A stretch of DNA of 64,000 nt, taken from the NCBI GenBank assembly GCA_004145795.1, contig SEIO01000011.1, forward strand, positions 1 through 64,000, written 5' to 3'. Within the stretch, counting starts at the first letter, position 1. Every line of letters starts with the position of its first letter. The position numbers were made by a program, and so were the translations under genes. This document shows, piece by piece, positions 27,508-36,297 of this stretch. The notes beneath the pieces were generated by a model. That model had not been told where the DNA came from and made no database searches. It saw nothing but the letters and a program-made list of their open reading frames with translations. Source of the stretch: Lentibacillus lipolyticus. Its GTDB lineage: Bacteria; Bacillota; Bacilli; Bacillales; Amphibacillaceae.

Positions 27508-27951
27508 GATAGCCTTCGAAAAATAAGCAACGTCTTACGTATCCACGATGCCCCCATATACCTTGTCGTTTAAATTTAACCTTTGTATATTAGGTGTATA
27601 AGTTATTTCACTTAGGAAGGTTGGGGATGAACATCGGAATAGTTGATGCGGGTGCGATTGCGAATTTTTTAATGAAGGAAATCAATCAAAACGGAACTGG
27701 TGAGATGCAAATCAAAAGTGTGTTTGTTCGGGACCCGGGGAATTTCCAAGAGCTGGAGCGAATGTATGAGCGGTCGATTCACTTACCATCCGGAGCGATT
27801 GGCGGTACTGGCTGATATTTATCCTCGATACAGGGCGATACTTCCAACCACCTATTTTGATAGGATTGGTGAGGCGCTTTAGCGTTCCGAATATGCTCAT
27901 CGCGGCTAGATAGATTGTTTTTAGATTCGCTGCAAGAGGATTGTTTGTCAC
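27508..27951 (+). pseudogene. Rearranged partial copy of the aspartate dehydrogenase gene
   Basis: The copy shares its upstream region and first 46 codons (start ATG at 27627) with the intact gene at 31694. It then jumps to codons equal to MYERSIHLPSGAIGG, then carries a piece of DNA found downstream of the intact gene (ttatcctcgatac, 32568-32600). It ends with the gene's 3' part in inverted orientation (about 27843-27951 equals the complement of about 32368-32475). A stop follows GGTG, so it is not functional. Confidence 0.85.
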
Positions 27952-27954
27952 CCC

Positions 27955-28200
27955 AACTGTTCTGCTTCAGAAGCTAAACGACAAGTGGCTTTTGTTCCTT
28001 CGGCTGTGCACACAACACTTACCGGAACCTTGCCATTTGTTTATTCTACCAAAATTTCCACGACACGATTTCTTTCTGCATCAGTAAGTTTATCTACTTC
28101 TCCCAACACACCTAGGACAAACCATGAACGCCTGAATCAATGTAGAAATCGACCGCTCCCTTAAATTTATCTTTATAGTCATTTGCACTGTGAATATTTC
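27955..28200 (-). pseudogene. DapA-family (dihydrodipicolinate synthase-like) N-terminal remnant
   Basis: The - strand reads FKGAVDFYIDSGVHGL, then by frameshift VLGEVDKLTDAERNRVVEIL and VPVSVVCTAEGTKAT. This is the N-terminal barrel of the DapA/NanA aldolase family. Frameshifts and stops make it non-functional. Confidence 0.65.
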
Positions 28201-28253
28201 AAAGTCTCTTTTCGACATTCTACTTATAATATCGTATTATTTTAACAATTTAA

Positions 28254-29417
28254 TTACCGTTTACTCAGAAAATTCTCGAGACCGTCCATCCCTTTTTCCA
28301 ATTGCTCATATGACTGTGCGTACGATATCCGTATAAACCCTTCCCCATCCTTGGAAAATGCACTACCGGGAATGACGGCTACATTCTCTTCTTCCAAAAG
28401 GCGTTCAACAAATTCCATAGACGTAAGCCCGGTTTTTTCGATTGAAGGAAATATATAAAATGCACCCTTTGGCAGTTCAACATCAAAGTCCATTTCTACA
28501 AGACGTTTGTAGACATAATCTCTTCGCTTTTGGTAATCTTCTTTCATCATTTGTATATTTCGATTACTTTCCTCTCCGTTTTCCAAAGCCGCAAGTGCAG
28601 CATACTGGCTGATTGAAGGAGCACAAATGGTATTGAAGTTTTTGATTTTGTTAAACTCCTCCATCAAATAGCTCGGCGCGAAGACAAAGCCAATTCGCCA
28701 TCCGGTCATGGCATGGGACTTGGACAACCCGTTGATAATAATGGACTGATCCCGCACCTCGTCTATCTGTCCAATCGAAAAGTGCTGATCTTCATAGTTC
28801 AATTCACTGTAGACTTCATCCGTTATAATAAATATATCTTTATCGGCAAGAAGTTTAGCAATCTCCCTGATTTCGTTTTCTGAAAGTAACGATCCCATCG
28901 GGTTATTCGGGTATGGGAGGAGTACCGCTCGCGTTTTGTCCGTTAAATGCTGATTGATAAGGTCAGCTGTTATTTTAAAATGATTATTCGCCGTATTGAT
29001 GTAAACGGGTTCTGCATGACACATGCGAACTAATGGTTCATATCCTACATAAACAGGCGTTGGAATAATCACTTCAGACCCTTCACTTAATATCGTACGT
29101 AAACTGATGTCCAGTGCTTCACTGGCACCGACCGTCACCATAACTTCGCTGTCCGGATCATAATTCAATCCGTAGTGCTGGTTCATATGTTCGCAAACAG
29201 CCTCTCTCAGCTCAAACAGACCCTTGGTTTCTGTATAATCACTATGATTATCGTTAATGGCTTGAATTGCTGCCTCTTTTATATACTCTGGTGTGTTGAA
29301 GTTCGGTTGACCAAACGTTAAATTAATGATACTTGGATCCCGGTCCACCTTTTCGGCAATTTCACGTATGCCAGACATTCCGATGTTTCGTACGTTTTCG
29401 TTGAGTAAATGTTTCAA
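28254..29417 (-). CDS. PLP-dependent class I/II aminotransferase (PatA-like), second copy
   Basis: 387 aa, co-linear and clearly similar to the 22396-23550 protein (NGLSKSHAMTGWRIGFVFAP with the PLP Lys, NPMGSLL, TDEVYSELNY, FIRISYAQS). Start TTG at 29417 after AAAGAAAGGG. Substrate unknown; the pair may act on different amino acids. Flanked by pseudogenes on both sides yet intact, which suggests selection for it. Confidence 0.88.
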   Translation of the reverse strand: MKHLLNENVRNIGMSGIREIAEKVDRDPSIINLTFGQPNFNTPEYIKEAAIQAINDNHSDYTETKGLFELREAVCEHMNQHYGLNYDPDSEVMVTVGASEALDISLRTILSEGSEVIIPTPVYVGYEPLVRMCHAEPVYINTANNHFKITADLINQHLTDKTRAVLLPYPNNPMGSLLSENEIREIAKLLADKDIFIITDEVYSELNYEDQHFSIGQIDEVRDQSIIINGLSKSHAMTGWRIGFVFAPSYLMEEFNKIKNFNTICAPSISQYAALAALENGEESNRNIQMMKEDYQKRRDYVYKRLVEMDFDVELPKGAFYIFPSIEKTGLTSMEFVERLLEEENVAVIPGSAFSKDGEGFIRISYAQSYEQLEKGMDGLENFLSKR

Positions 29418-29579
29418 TATATCGCCCTTTCTTTAAATCAGTATTAAAGTCCCTCTCCGTACAGAGATTTCCTTTGATTTATTGTTTTATAGATTCTATA
29501 TTGTCTTCTTTCAGGTTGGCTTAAAACATTCTTTTATTATGCTCATTTTATCCTGAACATTTACAGCAATGTTTCTCCA

Positions 29580-29745
29580 AATAACGAAGCCATTAAGTCT
29601 ACGACCCTGTCGTAAAAACATCCATAATCTCCAACATTGGCCGCAATGGCATATACGGGCACAATACCTCCCCCCGAAGCCTTGCCCATTACATAAATAT
29701 CCGGTATGACATTTTCACAGTCACACGCAAACATTCATGATTTCA
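29580..29745 (-). pseudogene. Class III aminotransferase (ornithine aminotransferase-like) fragment
   Basis: The - strand reads CENVIPDIYVMGKASGGGI followed by VPVYAIAANVGDYGCF. This matches the PLP-lysine segment of RocD-type enzymes (DxxxxGKAxGGGxxPxSA). Only about 45 codons remain, then a degraded tail and stop. Confidence 0.6.
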
Positions 29746-29814
29746 AAGCCATTACCACTATTCTGACTTTTTATTGTATAGATTAACTACTCCCCCTTAT
29801 TAATCATTCTATTT

Positions 29815-29827
29815 GTATACTGTATAC
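29815..29827. promoter_or_regulatory. GntR-type operator GTATACTGTATAC (4 of 4)
   Basis: A perfect palindrome in DNA that now carries only gene fragments, 398 bp upstream of the second aminotransferase. It may have served the lost ornithine-aminotransferase-like gene. Confidence 0.55.
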
Positions 29828-29923
29828 TTTTATAGTACAATACAATCACTTATTTGTATACCCTTTCAAATAGTTAAATCTTCTATCAATTTTCACACCT
29901 AACAATACACCCAACACAATTGA

Positions 29924-29995
29924 TTGGCAAAGGCACATTCTCCCGAAATTATTCGTACACTTGCGCTAGAAGGGGCTCAAATATTACATTTGAAG
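29924..29995 (+). pseudogene. Nitrilase-family fragment
   Basis: The + frame LAKAHSPEIIRTLALEGAQI matches the (F)PEIxRTLALxGAxI segment of carbon-nitrogen hydrolases. About 24 codons only. Confidence 0.4.
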
Positions 29996-30001
29996 TCCGC
30001 A

Positions 30002-30041
30002 AATCGAGCAGGAGGGGGTTATATCCCCCTCCTGCTCGATT
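30002..30041. terminator. 17-bp perfect hairpin downstream of the amidase
   Basis: AATCGAGCAGGAGGGGG (30002-30018) pairs with CCCCCTCCTGCTCGATT (30025-30041). It starts 26 nt past the amidase stop on the - strand. The T-run is poor, but stem strength suggests termination. Confidence 0.65.
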
Positions 30042-30066
30042 CATTTCACACATTTTATTCAGATAT

Positions 30067-31452
30067 CTAACTACGATGAAGCTCCTTCTCAAAAAGGAAA
30101 GCAATTTGATATATTTTTGATTCATCAAAAGAATTTCCAGTTAATTGGATACCGATAGGAAGCGAAGAAGTGGCCGGGTAAGATGGCAATGACAAGCTCG
30201 GAAATCCTGTAGCATTGAATAGACCCGTAAACTTATTCAATAGAAGACTAATAGGAATCGTTTCGCCATTTAGATGTGCTTCTCGTTCGTCAATATCGCG
30301 TGGCATGATCGGTACAGTCGGTGTTATGATTATGTCCATTTCTTCTTTTTCAAATAGGTTTGTAATAGTACGAATCGCCTTCTGCCTTATTTGTTGTGCT
30401 TGAACCAAATCTCTCGCTTTTGCATCTGTTGCACTGAGTAACCGCTCTTTAACTTCTGTCCCCCATTGATCCGGATATTTTTGCAAACGTTCTTCATGGA
30501 GCGTATATGCTTCATTTTGCATAATGGTCCGAAATGCAGCTATAATATTGTCTGGTTCAGGGAATTCGATGTCGATTACCTGACATCCTAACTTTTTATA
30601 TGTCTCAATCGCTTTATTAAAACTTGTTTTTACTTCGTCGTCTAACGTTTGGAAAAACTTATTTGTAGGTACACCAATTGTGATATCTTCCAATTCATAT
30701 CCCAATGCAGCTGTAAAATCTTGCTCCGCTGTTTTGACAGAGTACGGATCTTCAGCATCATACCCAGATAAAATAGTTAAGAGTAACGCATTATCATATA
30801 CGGTTTTTGTCATCGGGCCTGTATGGTCAAGGGTCCAGCTTAGCGGAAATATTCCCCGATTACTAACCCTCCCAAAAGTTGGTTTCATTCCGACAATCCC
30901 ATTATAAGCTGACGGAATACGAATGGAACCACCTGTATCAGTGCCAAGCGCAGCATAACTTAAAGCGTCTGCAACCGCCGTTCCCGATCCACTACTTGAA
31001 CCGCCACTCATTTTCGAATGATCATAACTGTTTTTTACAGCCCCAAAATACGAGCGATCTCCTGTAGTCCCATAAGCAAACTCATGCATATTCAATTTAC
31101 CCAACATAACCGAGCCTGCATCTGCTAATTTTTTAACAACTTCTCCATCATAAGATGGCAAATAATCTTTAAAGATCTCCGAACCAATCGTCGTTTTAAT
31201 ATTTTTTGTTAAAAAATTATCCTTTAAAGCAATCGGCACGCCATGTAAAGGTCCTTTATAATTACCATTCATAATTTCTTGTTCCGCAGCTTTTGCTTGT
31301 TTCATCGCTAAATCGTTTGTGATGGTTACATACGCATTTAGTTCTTCATTTTTTTCATTCATTCGCTCTAACATTTTCTCCGTTACTTCCACAGGAGATA
31401 CTTCTTTTCTTTGTAAGGATGAAGCTAGCGTTTTAATATCCCAATTAAGCAT
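30067..31452 (-). CDS. Amidase-signature family enzyme (GatA-like)
   Basis: 461 aa. The Ser-Ser-Lys triad is present: Lys in PIALKDNF (about 76) and the serines in GGSSSGSGTAVADA plus TDTGGSIRIPSAYNG. It hydrolyses carboxylic amides in the cytoplasm. It is not likely to be the tRNA amidotransferase subunit because no gatB or gatC is adjacent. The start at 31452 has a weak ribosome site. A dead relative lies at 16573-17000. Confidence 0.85.
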   Translation of the reverse strand: MLNWDIKTLASSLQRKEVSPVEVTEKMLERMNEKNEELNAYVTITNDLAMKQAKAAEQEIMNGNYKGPLHGVPIALKDNFLTKNIKTTIGSEIFKDYLPSYDGEVVKKLADAGSVMLGKLNMHEFAYGTTGDRSYFGAVKNSYDHSKMSGGSSSGSGTAVADALSYAALGTDTGGSIRIPSAYNGIVGMKPTFGRVSNRGIFPLSWTLDHTGPMTKTVYDNALLLTILSGYDAEDPYSVKTAEQDFTAALGYELEDITIGVPTNKFFQTLDDEVKTSFNKAIETYKKLGCQVIDIEFPEPDNIIAAFRTIMQNEAYTLHEERLQKYPDQWGTEVKERLLSATDAKARDLVQAQQIRQKAIRTITNLFEKEEMDIIITPTVPIMPRDIDEREAHLNGETIPISLLLNKFTGLFNATGFPSLSLPSYPATSSLPIGIQLTGNSFDESKIYQIAFLFEKELHRS

Positions 31453-31574
31453 TTATTATTCACTCTGCCCTATTAATTATTTTTTAATGGAAGCCCTTAC
31501 ACTAGTTTATAATATAACCATACAGTGTGATGTGGATTGTTGTCAAACTAATTTTCGAAATTTATTGAATTGTA

Positions 31575-31693
31575 GATAGCCTGCGAAAAATAAGCAGCCT
31601 CTTCACGTATCCGTAGTGCCCCCATATACCTTGTCGTTTAAATTGAACCTCTGTATATTAGGAGTATACGTTATTTTACTTAGGAGGTTGGGG
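31575..31693 (+). repeat. Duplicated promoter region of the aspartate dehydrogenase gene
   Basis: gcccccatataccttgtcgt and neighbouring bases are nearly identical to 27508-27626. The duplication covers the whole leader and the start of the gene. Confidence 0.75.
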
Positions 31694-32476
31694 ATGAATA
31701 TCGGAATAGTTGGTGCGGGTGCGATTGCGAATTTTTTAATGAAGGAAATCAATCAAAACGGAACCGGTGAGATGCAAATCAAAAGTGTGTTTGTTCGGGA
31801 CCCGGGGAAATACCAAGAGCTGGAGCATCAATTTGATGTGAAGCTGTTTGATCATCTTGATGCGTTTCTAACATCGGGGATTGATATCGTTGTGGAAGCA
31901 GCGAATATTGCGGCGGTTCATGAATGGATGCCAAAAATTTTGCCTAAAAAAGATGTTGTTTTAATCAGTATTGGTGCCTTGGCTGATGCGGGTTTTCTCC
32001 GGGAGATGAACGATTTAGCGGAAATGTATGAGCGGTCGATTCACTTACCATCCGGAGCGATTGGCGGACTTGATCTCTTGCAAAATGCACATGCAGATGG
32101 CGGGGTGTCGGATGTATCGATAACAACTAGAAAACCGGCGCGAACACTGATGAATCACGAAGCTGCTACGGAAGAAGTCATTGTTTTTGATGGGAAGGCG
32201 TCGGAGGCAATTAAGCAATTCCCGAAAAATATTAATGTGTCCATTATTTTATCCCTTGCCGGTGTAGGTGTTGAACAAACCAACGTGACCATTATTGCCG
32301 ATCCAGCGGTCGAGAACAACATACATACGATTGACATCAAAGGTGACTTTGGAACAGCGTCATTTTCGGTGACAAACAATCCTCTTGCAGCGAATCCGAA
32401 AACAAGCTATTTAGCCGCGATGAGCATACTGGGAACGCTAAAGCGCCTCACCAATCCCATCAAAATAGGTGGTTAG
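31694..32476 (+). CDS. L-aspartate dehydrogenase-like protein
   Basis: 260 aa from the ATG at 31694 after TAGGAGG; the frame upstream of it is the duplicated leader. It has a Rossmann GIVGAGAIANFL at 4-15, SIHLPSGAIGGLD and a C-terminal NNPLAANPKTSYLAAMS segment typical of the NadX/aspartate dehydrogenase family. The reaction expected is NAD(P)-dependent deamination of L-aspartate to iminoaspartate or oxaloacetate. No nadA or nadB genes are near, so a catabolic role fits the island better than NAD synthesis. Confidence 0.82.
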   Translation: MNIGIVGAGAIANFLMKEINQNGTGEMQIKSVFVRDPGKYQELEHQFDVKLFDHLDAFLTSGIDIVVEAANIAAVHEWMPKILPKKDVVLISIGALADAGFLREMNDLAEMYERSIHLPSGAIGGLDLLQNAHADGGVSDVSITTRKPARTLMNHEAATEEVIVFDGKASEAIKQFPKNINVSIILSLAGVGVEQTNVTIIADPAVENNIHTIDIKGDFGTASFSVTNNPLAANPKTSYLAAMSILGTLKRLTNPIKIGG

Positions 32477-32490
32477 CTGGAATAGATGGG

Positions 32491-32552
32491 CTGTCGCTCG
32501 AGTAGTGGAGGTGCTCGCTCGAGTGGCGGGCGTGCTCGCTCGAGTTGACGTG
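32491..32552 (+). repeat. 21-bp array, 3 units of TCGCTCGAGT
   Basis: The core word starts at 32494, 32515 and 32536, again exactly 21 bp apart. It directly follows the aspartate dehydrogenase stop codon. Confidence 0.8.
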
Positions 32553-32633
32553 CCTCCCCGATACCGGCTGATTTATCCTCGATACGGTGCGATACTTCCC
32601 AAAACGGGTTGATATCCTTTTAATCAGGAAAGC

Positions 32634-33083
32634 CTAGTACCCCTTTATAGAATCAGCTATATCTCTTGGAAAATTCTCTTGTTGAATCCAATTTACATCC
32701 CGGTCAGTTAAATCAAACCATTCACCCTTCTTGCGTTTATCACTAAAATATTGATGGAATAGATATTCAGTCCTATGATAATTGTCGCTATAAATAAGAT
32801 GGACGGTTTCAAAATCATATGGCATGAGTGTTCCGAAGTCATTGCTAATGCGCCGTTCCGGGTCTCTAGCCTTTCCTATTTTTATTAAGCAATTGCCTGA
32901 CTCACGTACAAAGTATACATATCCACCATGAAGCCCCCTTGAGTCAAACTGCTTGCTTATCGGTTCTAAATGGTGCCATTCTTGTACAATCGCACGACTA
33001 TTTTCTTGTTTCACAAACCCTTTATATGATTTAAACATGAACAAAGCCATGATTATGCTTATTGCCAAATAGAATATTTCCAT
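32634..33083 (-). CDS. Membrane-anchored T5orf172/GIY-YIG-superfamily protein
   Basis: 149 aa. One N-terminal hydrophobic helix (about 2-20) is followed by a domain with GYVYFVRESGNCLIKIGKA, DPERRISN and EYLFHQYFSDKRKKGEWF. This is the pattern of T5orf172/MUG113 proteins, a GIY-YIG nuclease relative. Catalytic Arg (in RRI) and Glu (in TEYLFH) are present, so nuclease activity is possible. It begins 2 bp after the stop of the 272-aa gene, with its own AGGGAGGG site, so they form an operon. The low GC differs little from neighbours. Confidence 0.75.
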   Translation of the reverse strand: MEIFYLAISIIMALFMFKSYKGFVKQENSRAIVQEWHHLEPISKQFDSRGLHGGYVYFVRESGNCLIKIGKARDPERRISNDFGTLMPYDFETVHLIYSDNYHRTEYLFHQYFSDKRKKGEWFDLTDRDVNWIQQENFPRDIADSIKGY

Positions 33084-33084
33084 A

Positions 33085-33903
33085 TTAACCCTCCCTAAAA
33101 AGCCCCTGAGGAGAAAAAACTCTTTTTAATGGATAGAACCCGCTTCTTTTTTTAAAAGTTACAAAGTGGCGGTTATGCTGTACGATTGTTCGTTTTGGGC
33201 ATCTTTTCTGTTGATGATGTTTACGATCAATAACAGCGGAAAAAATGGGCTGTGGGCTTGCGTCCAATTCAAGTACACCATTTATAAATATAATGTCACA
33301 TGGTAATACAGCAAATAAGTCATTTACTATTTTGTTTAGACAACTGTACACATACGTTTCATAAAGTTCAAGACGATTGGTCTTAGGCATGTTATGAAAA
33401 CGAATTTTACCCCGTTCGGTCACCTTTTCTACTCTGATTGGAATAACCTCTTCAAGAGCATGAAGGTAAACGTCGCACTCTACTGTTTCTTCGTCATATA
33501 AATGCAGTTTGTATGCTTTTGCAACATCACAGTTATGACGAAAATTTGCATACCTTCTTACAGCTAATCTCCAGGAATCTAGTTCGCCCTTTATCATACT
33601 TTTGGCAAAGGGATAATTTTCTTCCCATTTTTGATAAAGCAATTGATCTGCCTTTGTTCCCTTGTTTTGTTTAAAGCTGTAATAAGCATGAAAAAGTTGA
33701 TTCACCCCTGCTATTTTGGAGAGTAATTTCGTTTCAAAGTTCCGTTTTTTGTCTATCCAAACTTTTTCATTTGGTCCTGCAGTATTTTTAGAAAAAGGCT
33801 CGCTTGTTTCTTTTTGCCAATCAATAGAAGGACTTTCTTCAAAATGAAAGGCTTTTAATTCATCCAGTGCAAACTGCTGTCTTTCAGTTATTTTATACGA
33901 CAT
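33085..33903 (-). CDS. Unknown protein, first gene of a two-gene cassette
   Basis: 272 aa, soluble, rich in Lys, Tyr and His. Recognisable features are HAYYSFKQNKGTKADQLLY, FRHNCDVAKAYKLHL, an HNMPKTNRLELYETYVYSCL segment and DIIFINGVLELDASPQPIFS. The last 60 residues are very basic. I cannot place it in a family. The DIIFINGVLEL / DRKHHQQKR pattern could be a nuclease-like core, but this is speculative. The ATG at 33903 follows GGGTGAAGAG. It is co-transcribed with the T5orf172 protein. Confidence 0.65.
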   Translation of the reverse strand: MSYKITERQQFALDELKAFHFEESPSIDWQKETSEPFSKNTAGPNEKVWIDKKRNFETKLLSKIAGVNQLFHAYYSFKQNKGTKADQLLYQKWEENYPFAKSMIKGELDSWRLAVRRYANFRHNCDVAKAYKLHLYDEETVECDVYLHALEEVIPIRVEKVTERGKIRFHNMPKTNRLELYETYVYSCLNKIVNDLFAVLPCDIIFINGVLELDASPQPIFSAVIDRKHHQQKRCPKRTIVQHNRHFVTFKKRSGFYPLKRVFSPQGLFREG

Positions 33904-34103
33904 TGCTCTTCACCCATATTAGTATTTGCTTATCAAGAAGAACTATGTATGCTTTGGACTTTAATGTGTCTGTTCCAATCCCCCGAAGAATCTGTGAGAG
34001 ATGAGGAAGGCACCTTCTATAAAGTTTAGCGCATATTCAGAATACCAAAACAATATTTATATAGTAACAATAGTAAAAATTTTTTAAGTATGGAGGTATT
34101 CCT

Positions 34104-36065
34104 ATGACAGACGGTTTCCCAAACCTATTGTCTAGTATGGACACCAGTAAATTAAAGTTAAAAAATCGCATTATGACAAGTGGTCATCAGACTACGCTAG
34201 TTCACGATCATCTCCCCACGGAAGATTTCAAGGCCTATCACCTTGAAAGAGCAAAGGGTGGATGCGGCTTAATTGTTTTGGAGGCTCATGGAATTCACAA
34301 ATCCGGTCTAAACACTCCTTATGCAATTGATGCTACCGATCCCAATATCATTGATATTTACTCTGATTTAACCGAAAAAGTTCACCAGTACGGCACGAAA
34401 ATTTTTGCTCAGCTCTTGCACAACGGGAGCGAGGCATATCTTAGTGATGAAATAACAGATGTAGTATCAGCATCTAATGTCCCAACCGAACGATTTCATA
34501 TTATTCCCCGGGAACTGGAAGAAGAAGAAATCGAAGAAATTATTGAAGGATTTGTTACGGCTGCAATTCACTTAAAACAAGCTGGATTAGATGGAGTGGA
34601 ACTTGCCGGCTCTCATAACTATTTGTTTGCACAGTTTTGGAATCCAAGAACAAATAAACGAACAGATAAATGGGGAGGATCATTTACCAATCGGTTGCGA
34701 TTTGCAAAAGAAGTAATGACAAGAGTAAGACAAGCAGTTGGTGATAATTTTGTAGTAGGAATGCGTATTTCACTTGAATCCAAGGATGACGTTGGTACAA
34801 ATTCGGATGAGTCATATGAGATTATTAAGTATTTGAATGAACTTCATTTACTGGATTACTGGAGTTTAGTAATAGGTTCATCTTCTACTTTAAAAGGCAG
34901 TTCTTTTATTGTACCCCCTTCCAACAATAATGCCTTTGATCTGTTTTCCAAGGCAAATGAAATTAAAGATTTAATAAGTCCGCTTCCTTTAATAGTAACT
35001 TCGCGCATATATAAGCCTGATATAGCGGAGAAAATAATTAAAGAGGATAAAAGTGATGTTGTTGGAATGACAAGAGCCCTTATTGCTGACCCTCATTTAC
35101 CTAACAAAATTTTAAAAGGTAAATCAGAAAGTATTATCCCTTGTATTGCATGCAATCAAGGATGTATAGACAGGTACCAAAAGCATTTGCCGATTCGTTG
35201 TACGGTGAACCCTGTTACTGGAAGAGAAAGGACATTCTCTAGCTTGGAGAACGCTGGCAGCACGAAACAAGTTTTAGTTGCAGGCGGAGGCCCCGCTGGG
35301 ATAATGGCTGCTATAACAGCTAGAAAACGTGGACATAACGTGACAATAATAGAAGAAAAGGATTATTTAGGCGGTCAGTTAAACGTTATATCAGGAGGTT
35401 TATATAGAGAACAAACAAACGATTGGAGAAACTATTTACTGAATGAAGTTGAAAGACTGGAAATTAATACCCAATTAGGAAAACGTTTTCACCATGAAGA
35501 TTTCTCCAATAAAGAGGTTGATACACTGATTTTGGCAACAGGATCAAATGCTGCTATGCCAGAAACACCCTTGAACACCAGTTTCTCTGTTTACTCTTCA
35601 TGGGATGTATTAAATAAACAAACGATTAAAGAGGAGTCCATTTTGGTGATTGACTGGAAGGGTGATTGGCCTGGTGTTGAGGCAGCCGAAAAACTGGCCA
35701 GTCAGGGAAAAGATGTGGAAATAGTTTCCCAAACTTATGGAATAGGTGAAGGTTTACAACAATACCTCCGTAATGAATTATTGAAGCGCCTAGATCAATA
35801 TAATGTGAAGCAAACTCCAAATTTCAAATTGGCTGACATAGGCCAAAATGAAATCATATTAAAACATCTATTTAGCGCTAGAGAGGAAATGCGTCAGCCT
35901 CAAGCTGTTGTTTTTGCTGTTGGATCAGAGTCTGCTCAGTCAATGAATTTATACAGAGAATTAAAAGGAAAGTTTAGCGAGATTTATAGAGTAGGTGATG
36001 CATTAAGTCCGCGCTCATTAGACGAGGCAACTTGGGAGGGCTTCAAGGTGGCTTCTGAAATTTAG
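34104..36065 (+). CDS. NADH:flavin oxidoreductase, TMADH/StcD family, second copy
   Basis: 653 aa, same three-part layout as the 3552-5546 protein: FMN barrel (NYLFAQFWNPRTNKRTDKWGG), [4Fe-4S] ligands (CIACNQGC then C in IRCTVNP) and FAD domain (VLVAGGGPAGIMAA). The paralogues differ widely in sequence and in GC. The active-site Tyr/His residues of TMADH are not identical to either. It is followed by a small membrane peptide and an SSS symporter, implying that the symporter imports its substrate. Ribosome site TGGAGGT. Confidence 0.85.
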   Translation: MTDGFPNLLSSMDTSKLKLKNRIMTSGHQTTLVHDHLPTEDFKAYHLERAKGGCGLIVLEAHGIHKSGLNTPYAIDATDPNIIDIYSDLTEKVHQYGTKIFAQLLHNGSEAYLSDEITDVVSASNVPTERFHIIPRELEEEEIEEIIEGFVTAAIHLKQAGLDGVELAGSHNYLFAQFWNPRTNKRTDKWGGSFTNRLRFAKEVMTRVRQAVGDNFVVGMRISLESKDDVGTNSDESYEIIKYLNELHLLDYWSLVIGSSSTLKGSSFIVPPSNNNAFDLFSKANEIKDLISPLPLIVTSRIYKPDIAEKIIKEDKSDVVGMTRALIADPHLPNKILKGKSESIIPCIACNQGCIDRYQKHLPIRCTVNPVTGRERTFSSLENAGSTKQVLVAGGGPAGIMAAITARKRGHNVTIIEEKDYLGGQLNVISGGLYREQTNDWRNYLLNEVERLEINTQLGKRFHHEDFSNKEVDTLILATGSNAAMPETPLNTSFSVYSSWDVLNKQTIKEESILVIDWKGDWPGVEAAEKLASQGKDVEIVSQTYGIGEGLQQYLRNELLKRLDQYNVKQTPNFKLADIGQNEIILKHLFSAREEMRQPQAVVFAVGSESAQSMNLYRELKGKFSEIYRVGDALSPRSLDEATWEGFKVASEI

Positions 36066-36171
36066 AAAATATGTAAGCATCAGTCAAACATGGGGTGGAA
36101 TAGGAAAATGGTGCAATCCTTATGCCATTTTCCGTTCCCTAGATTATACGGCAAAAGGGGGTTTAAAGTCT

Positions 36172-36297
36172 ATGGGTGAATTGGTCTTCACATTTGCATA
36201 TGGCGGCGGCCTTATTGTAATAGGTCTATTCTCAAAATATATGATATCAAGAATGAAATCTGAGAAAACGAATAATGAAAGGAATGATGTCATTTGA
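36172..36297 (+). CDS. Small membrane protein, SSS symporter partner
   Basis: 41 aa, too short for usual gene finders: MGELVFTFAYGGGLIVIGLF then a basic/acidic tail. One helix at about 4-22. Ribosome site AAAGGGGG upstream. Its TGA overlaps the TTG start of the symporter (ATTTGA), so translation is coupled. By position it plays the role DUF3311 plays at 12097-12312, though the sequence is unlike it. Confidence 0.7.
   Translation: MGELVFTFAYGGGLIVIGLFSKYMISRMKSEKTNNERNDVI

Noticed and set aside
30067-31452. GatA subunit of the tRNA amidotransferase
   Set aside because: No gatB or gatC adjacent, catabolic context, and a decayed paralogue nearby; a general amidase is more likely.
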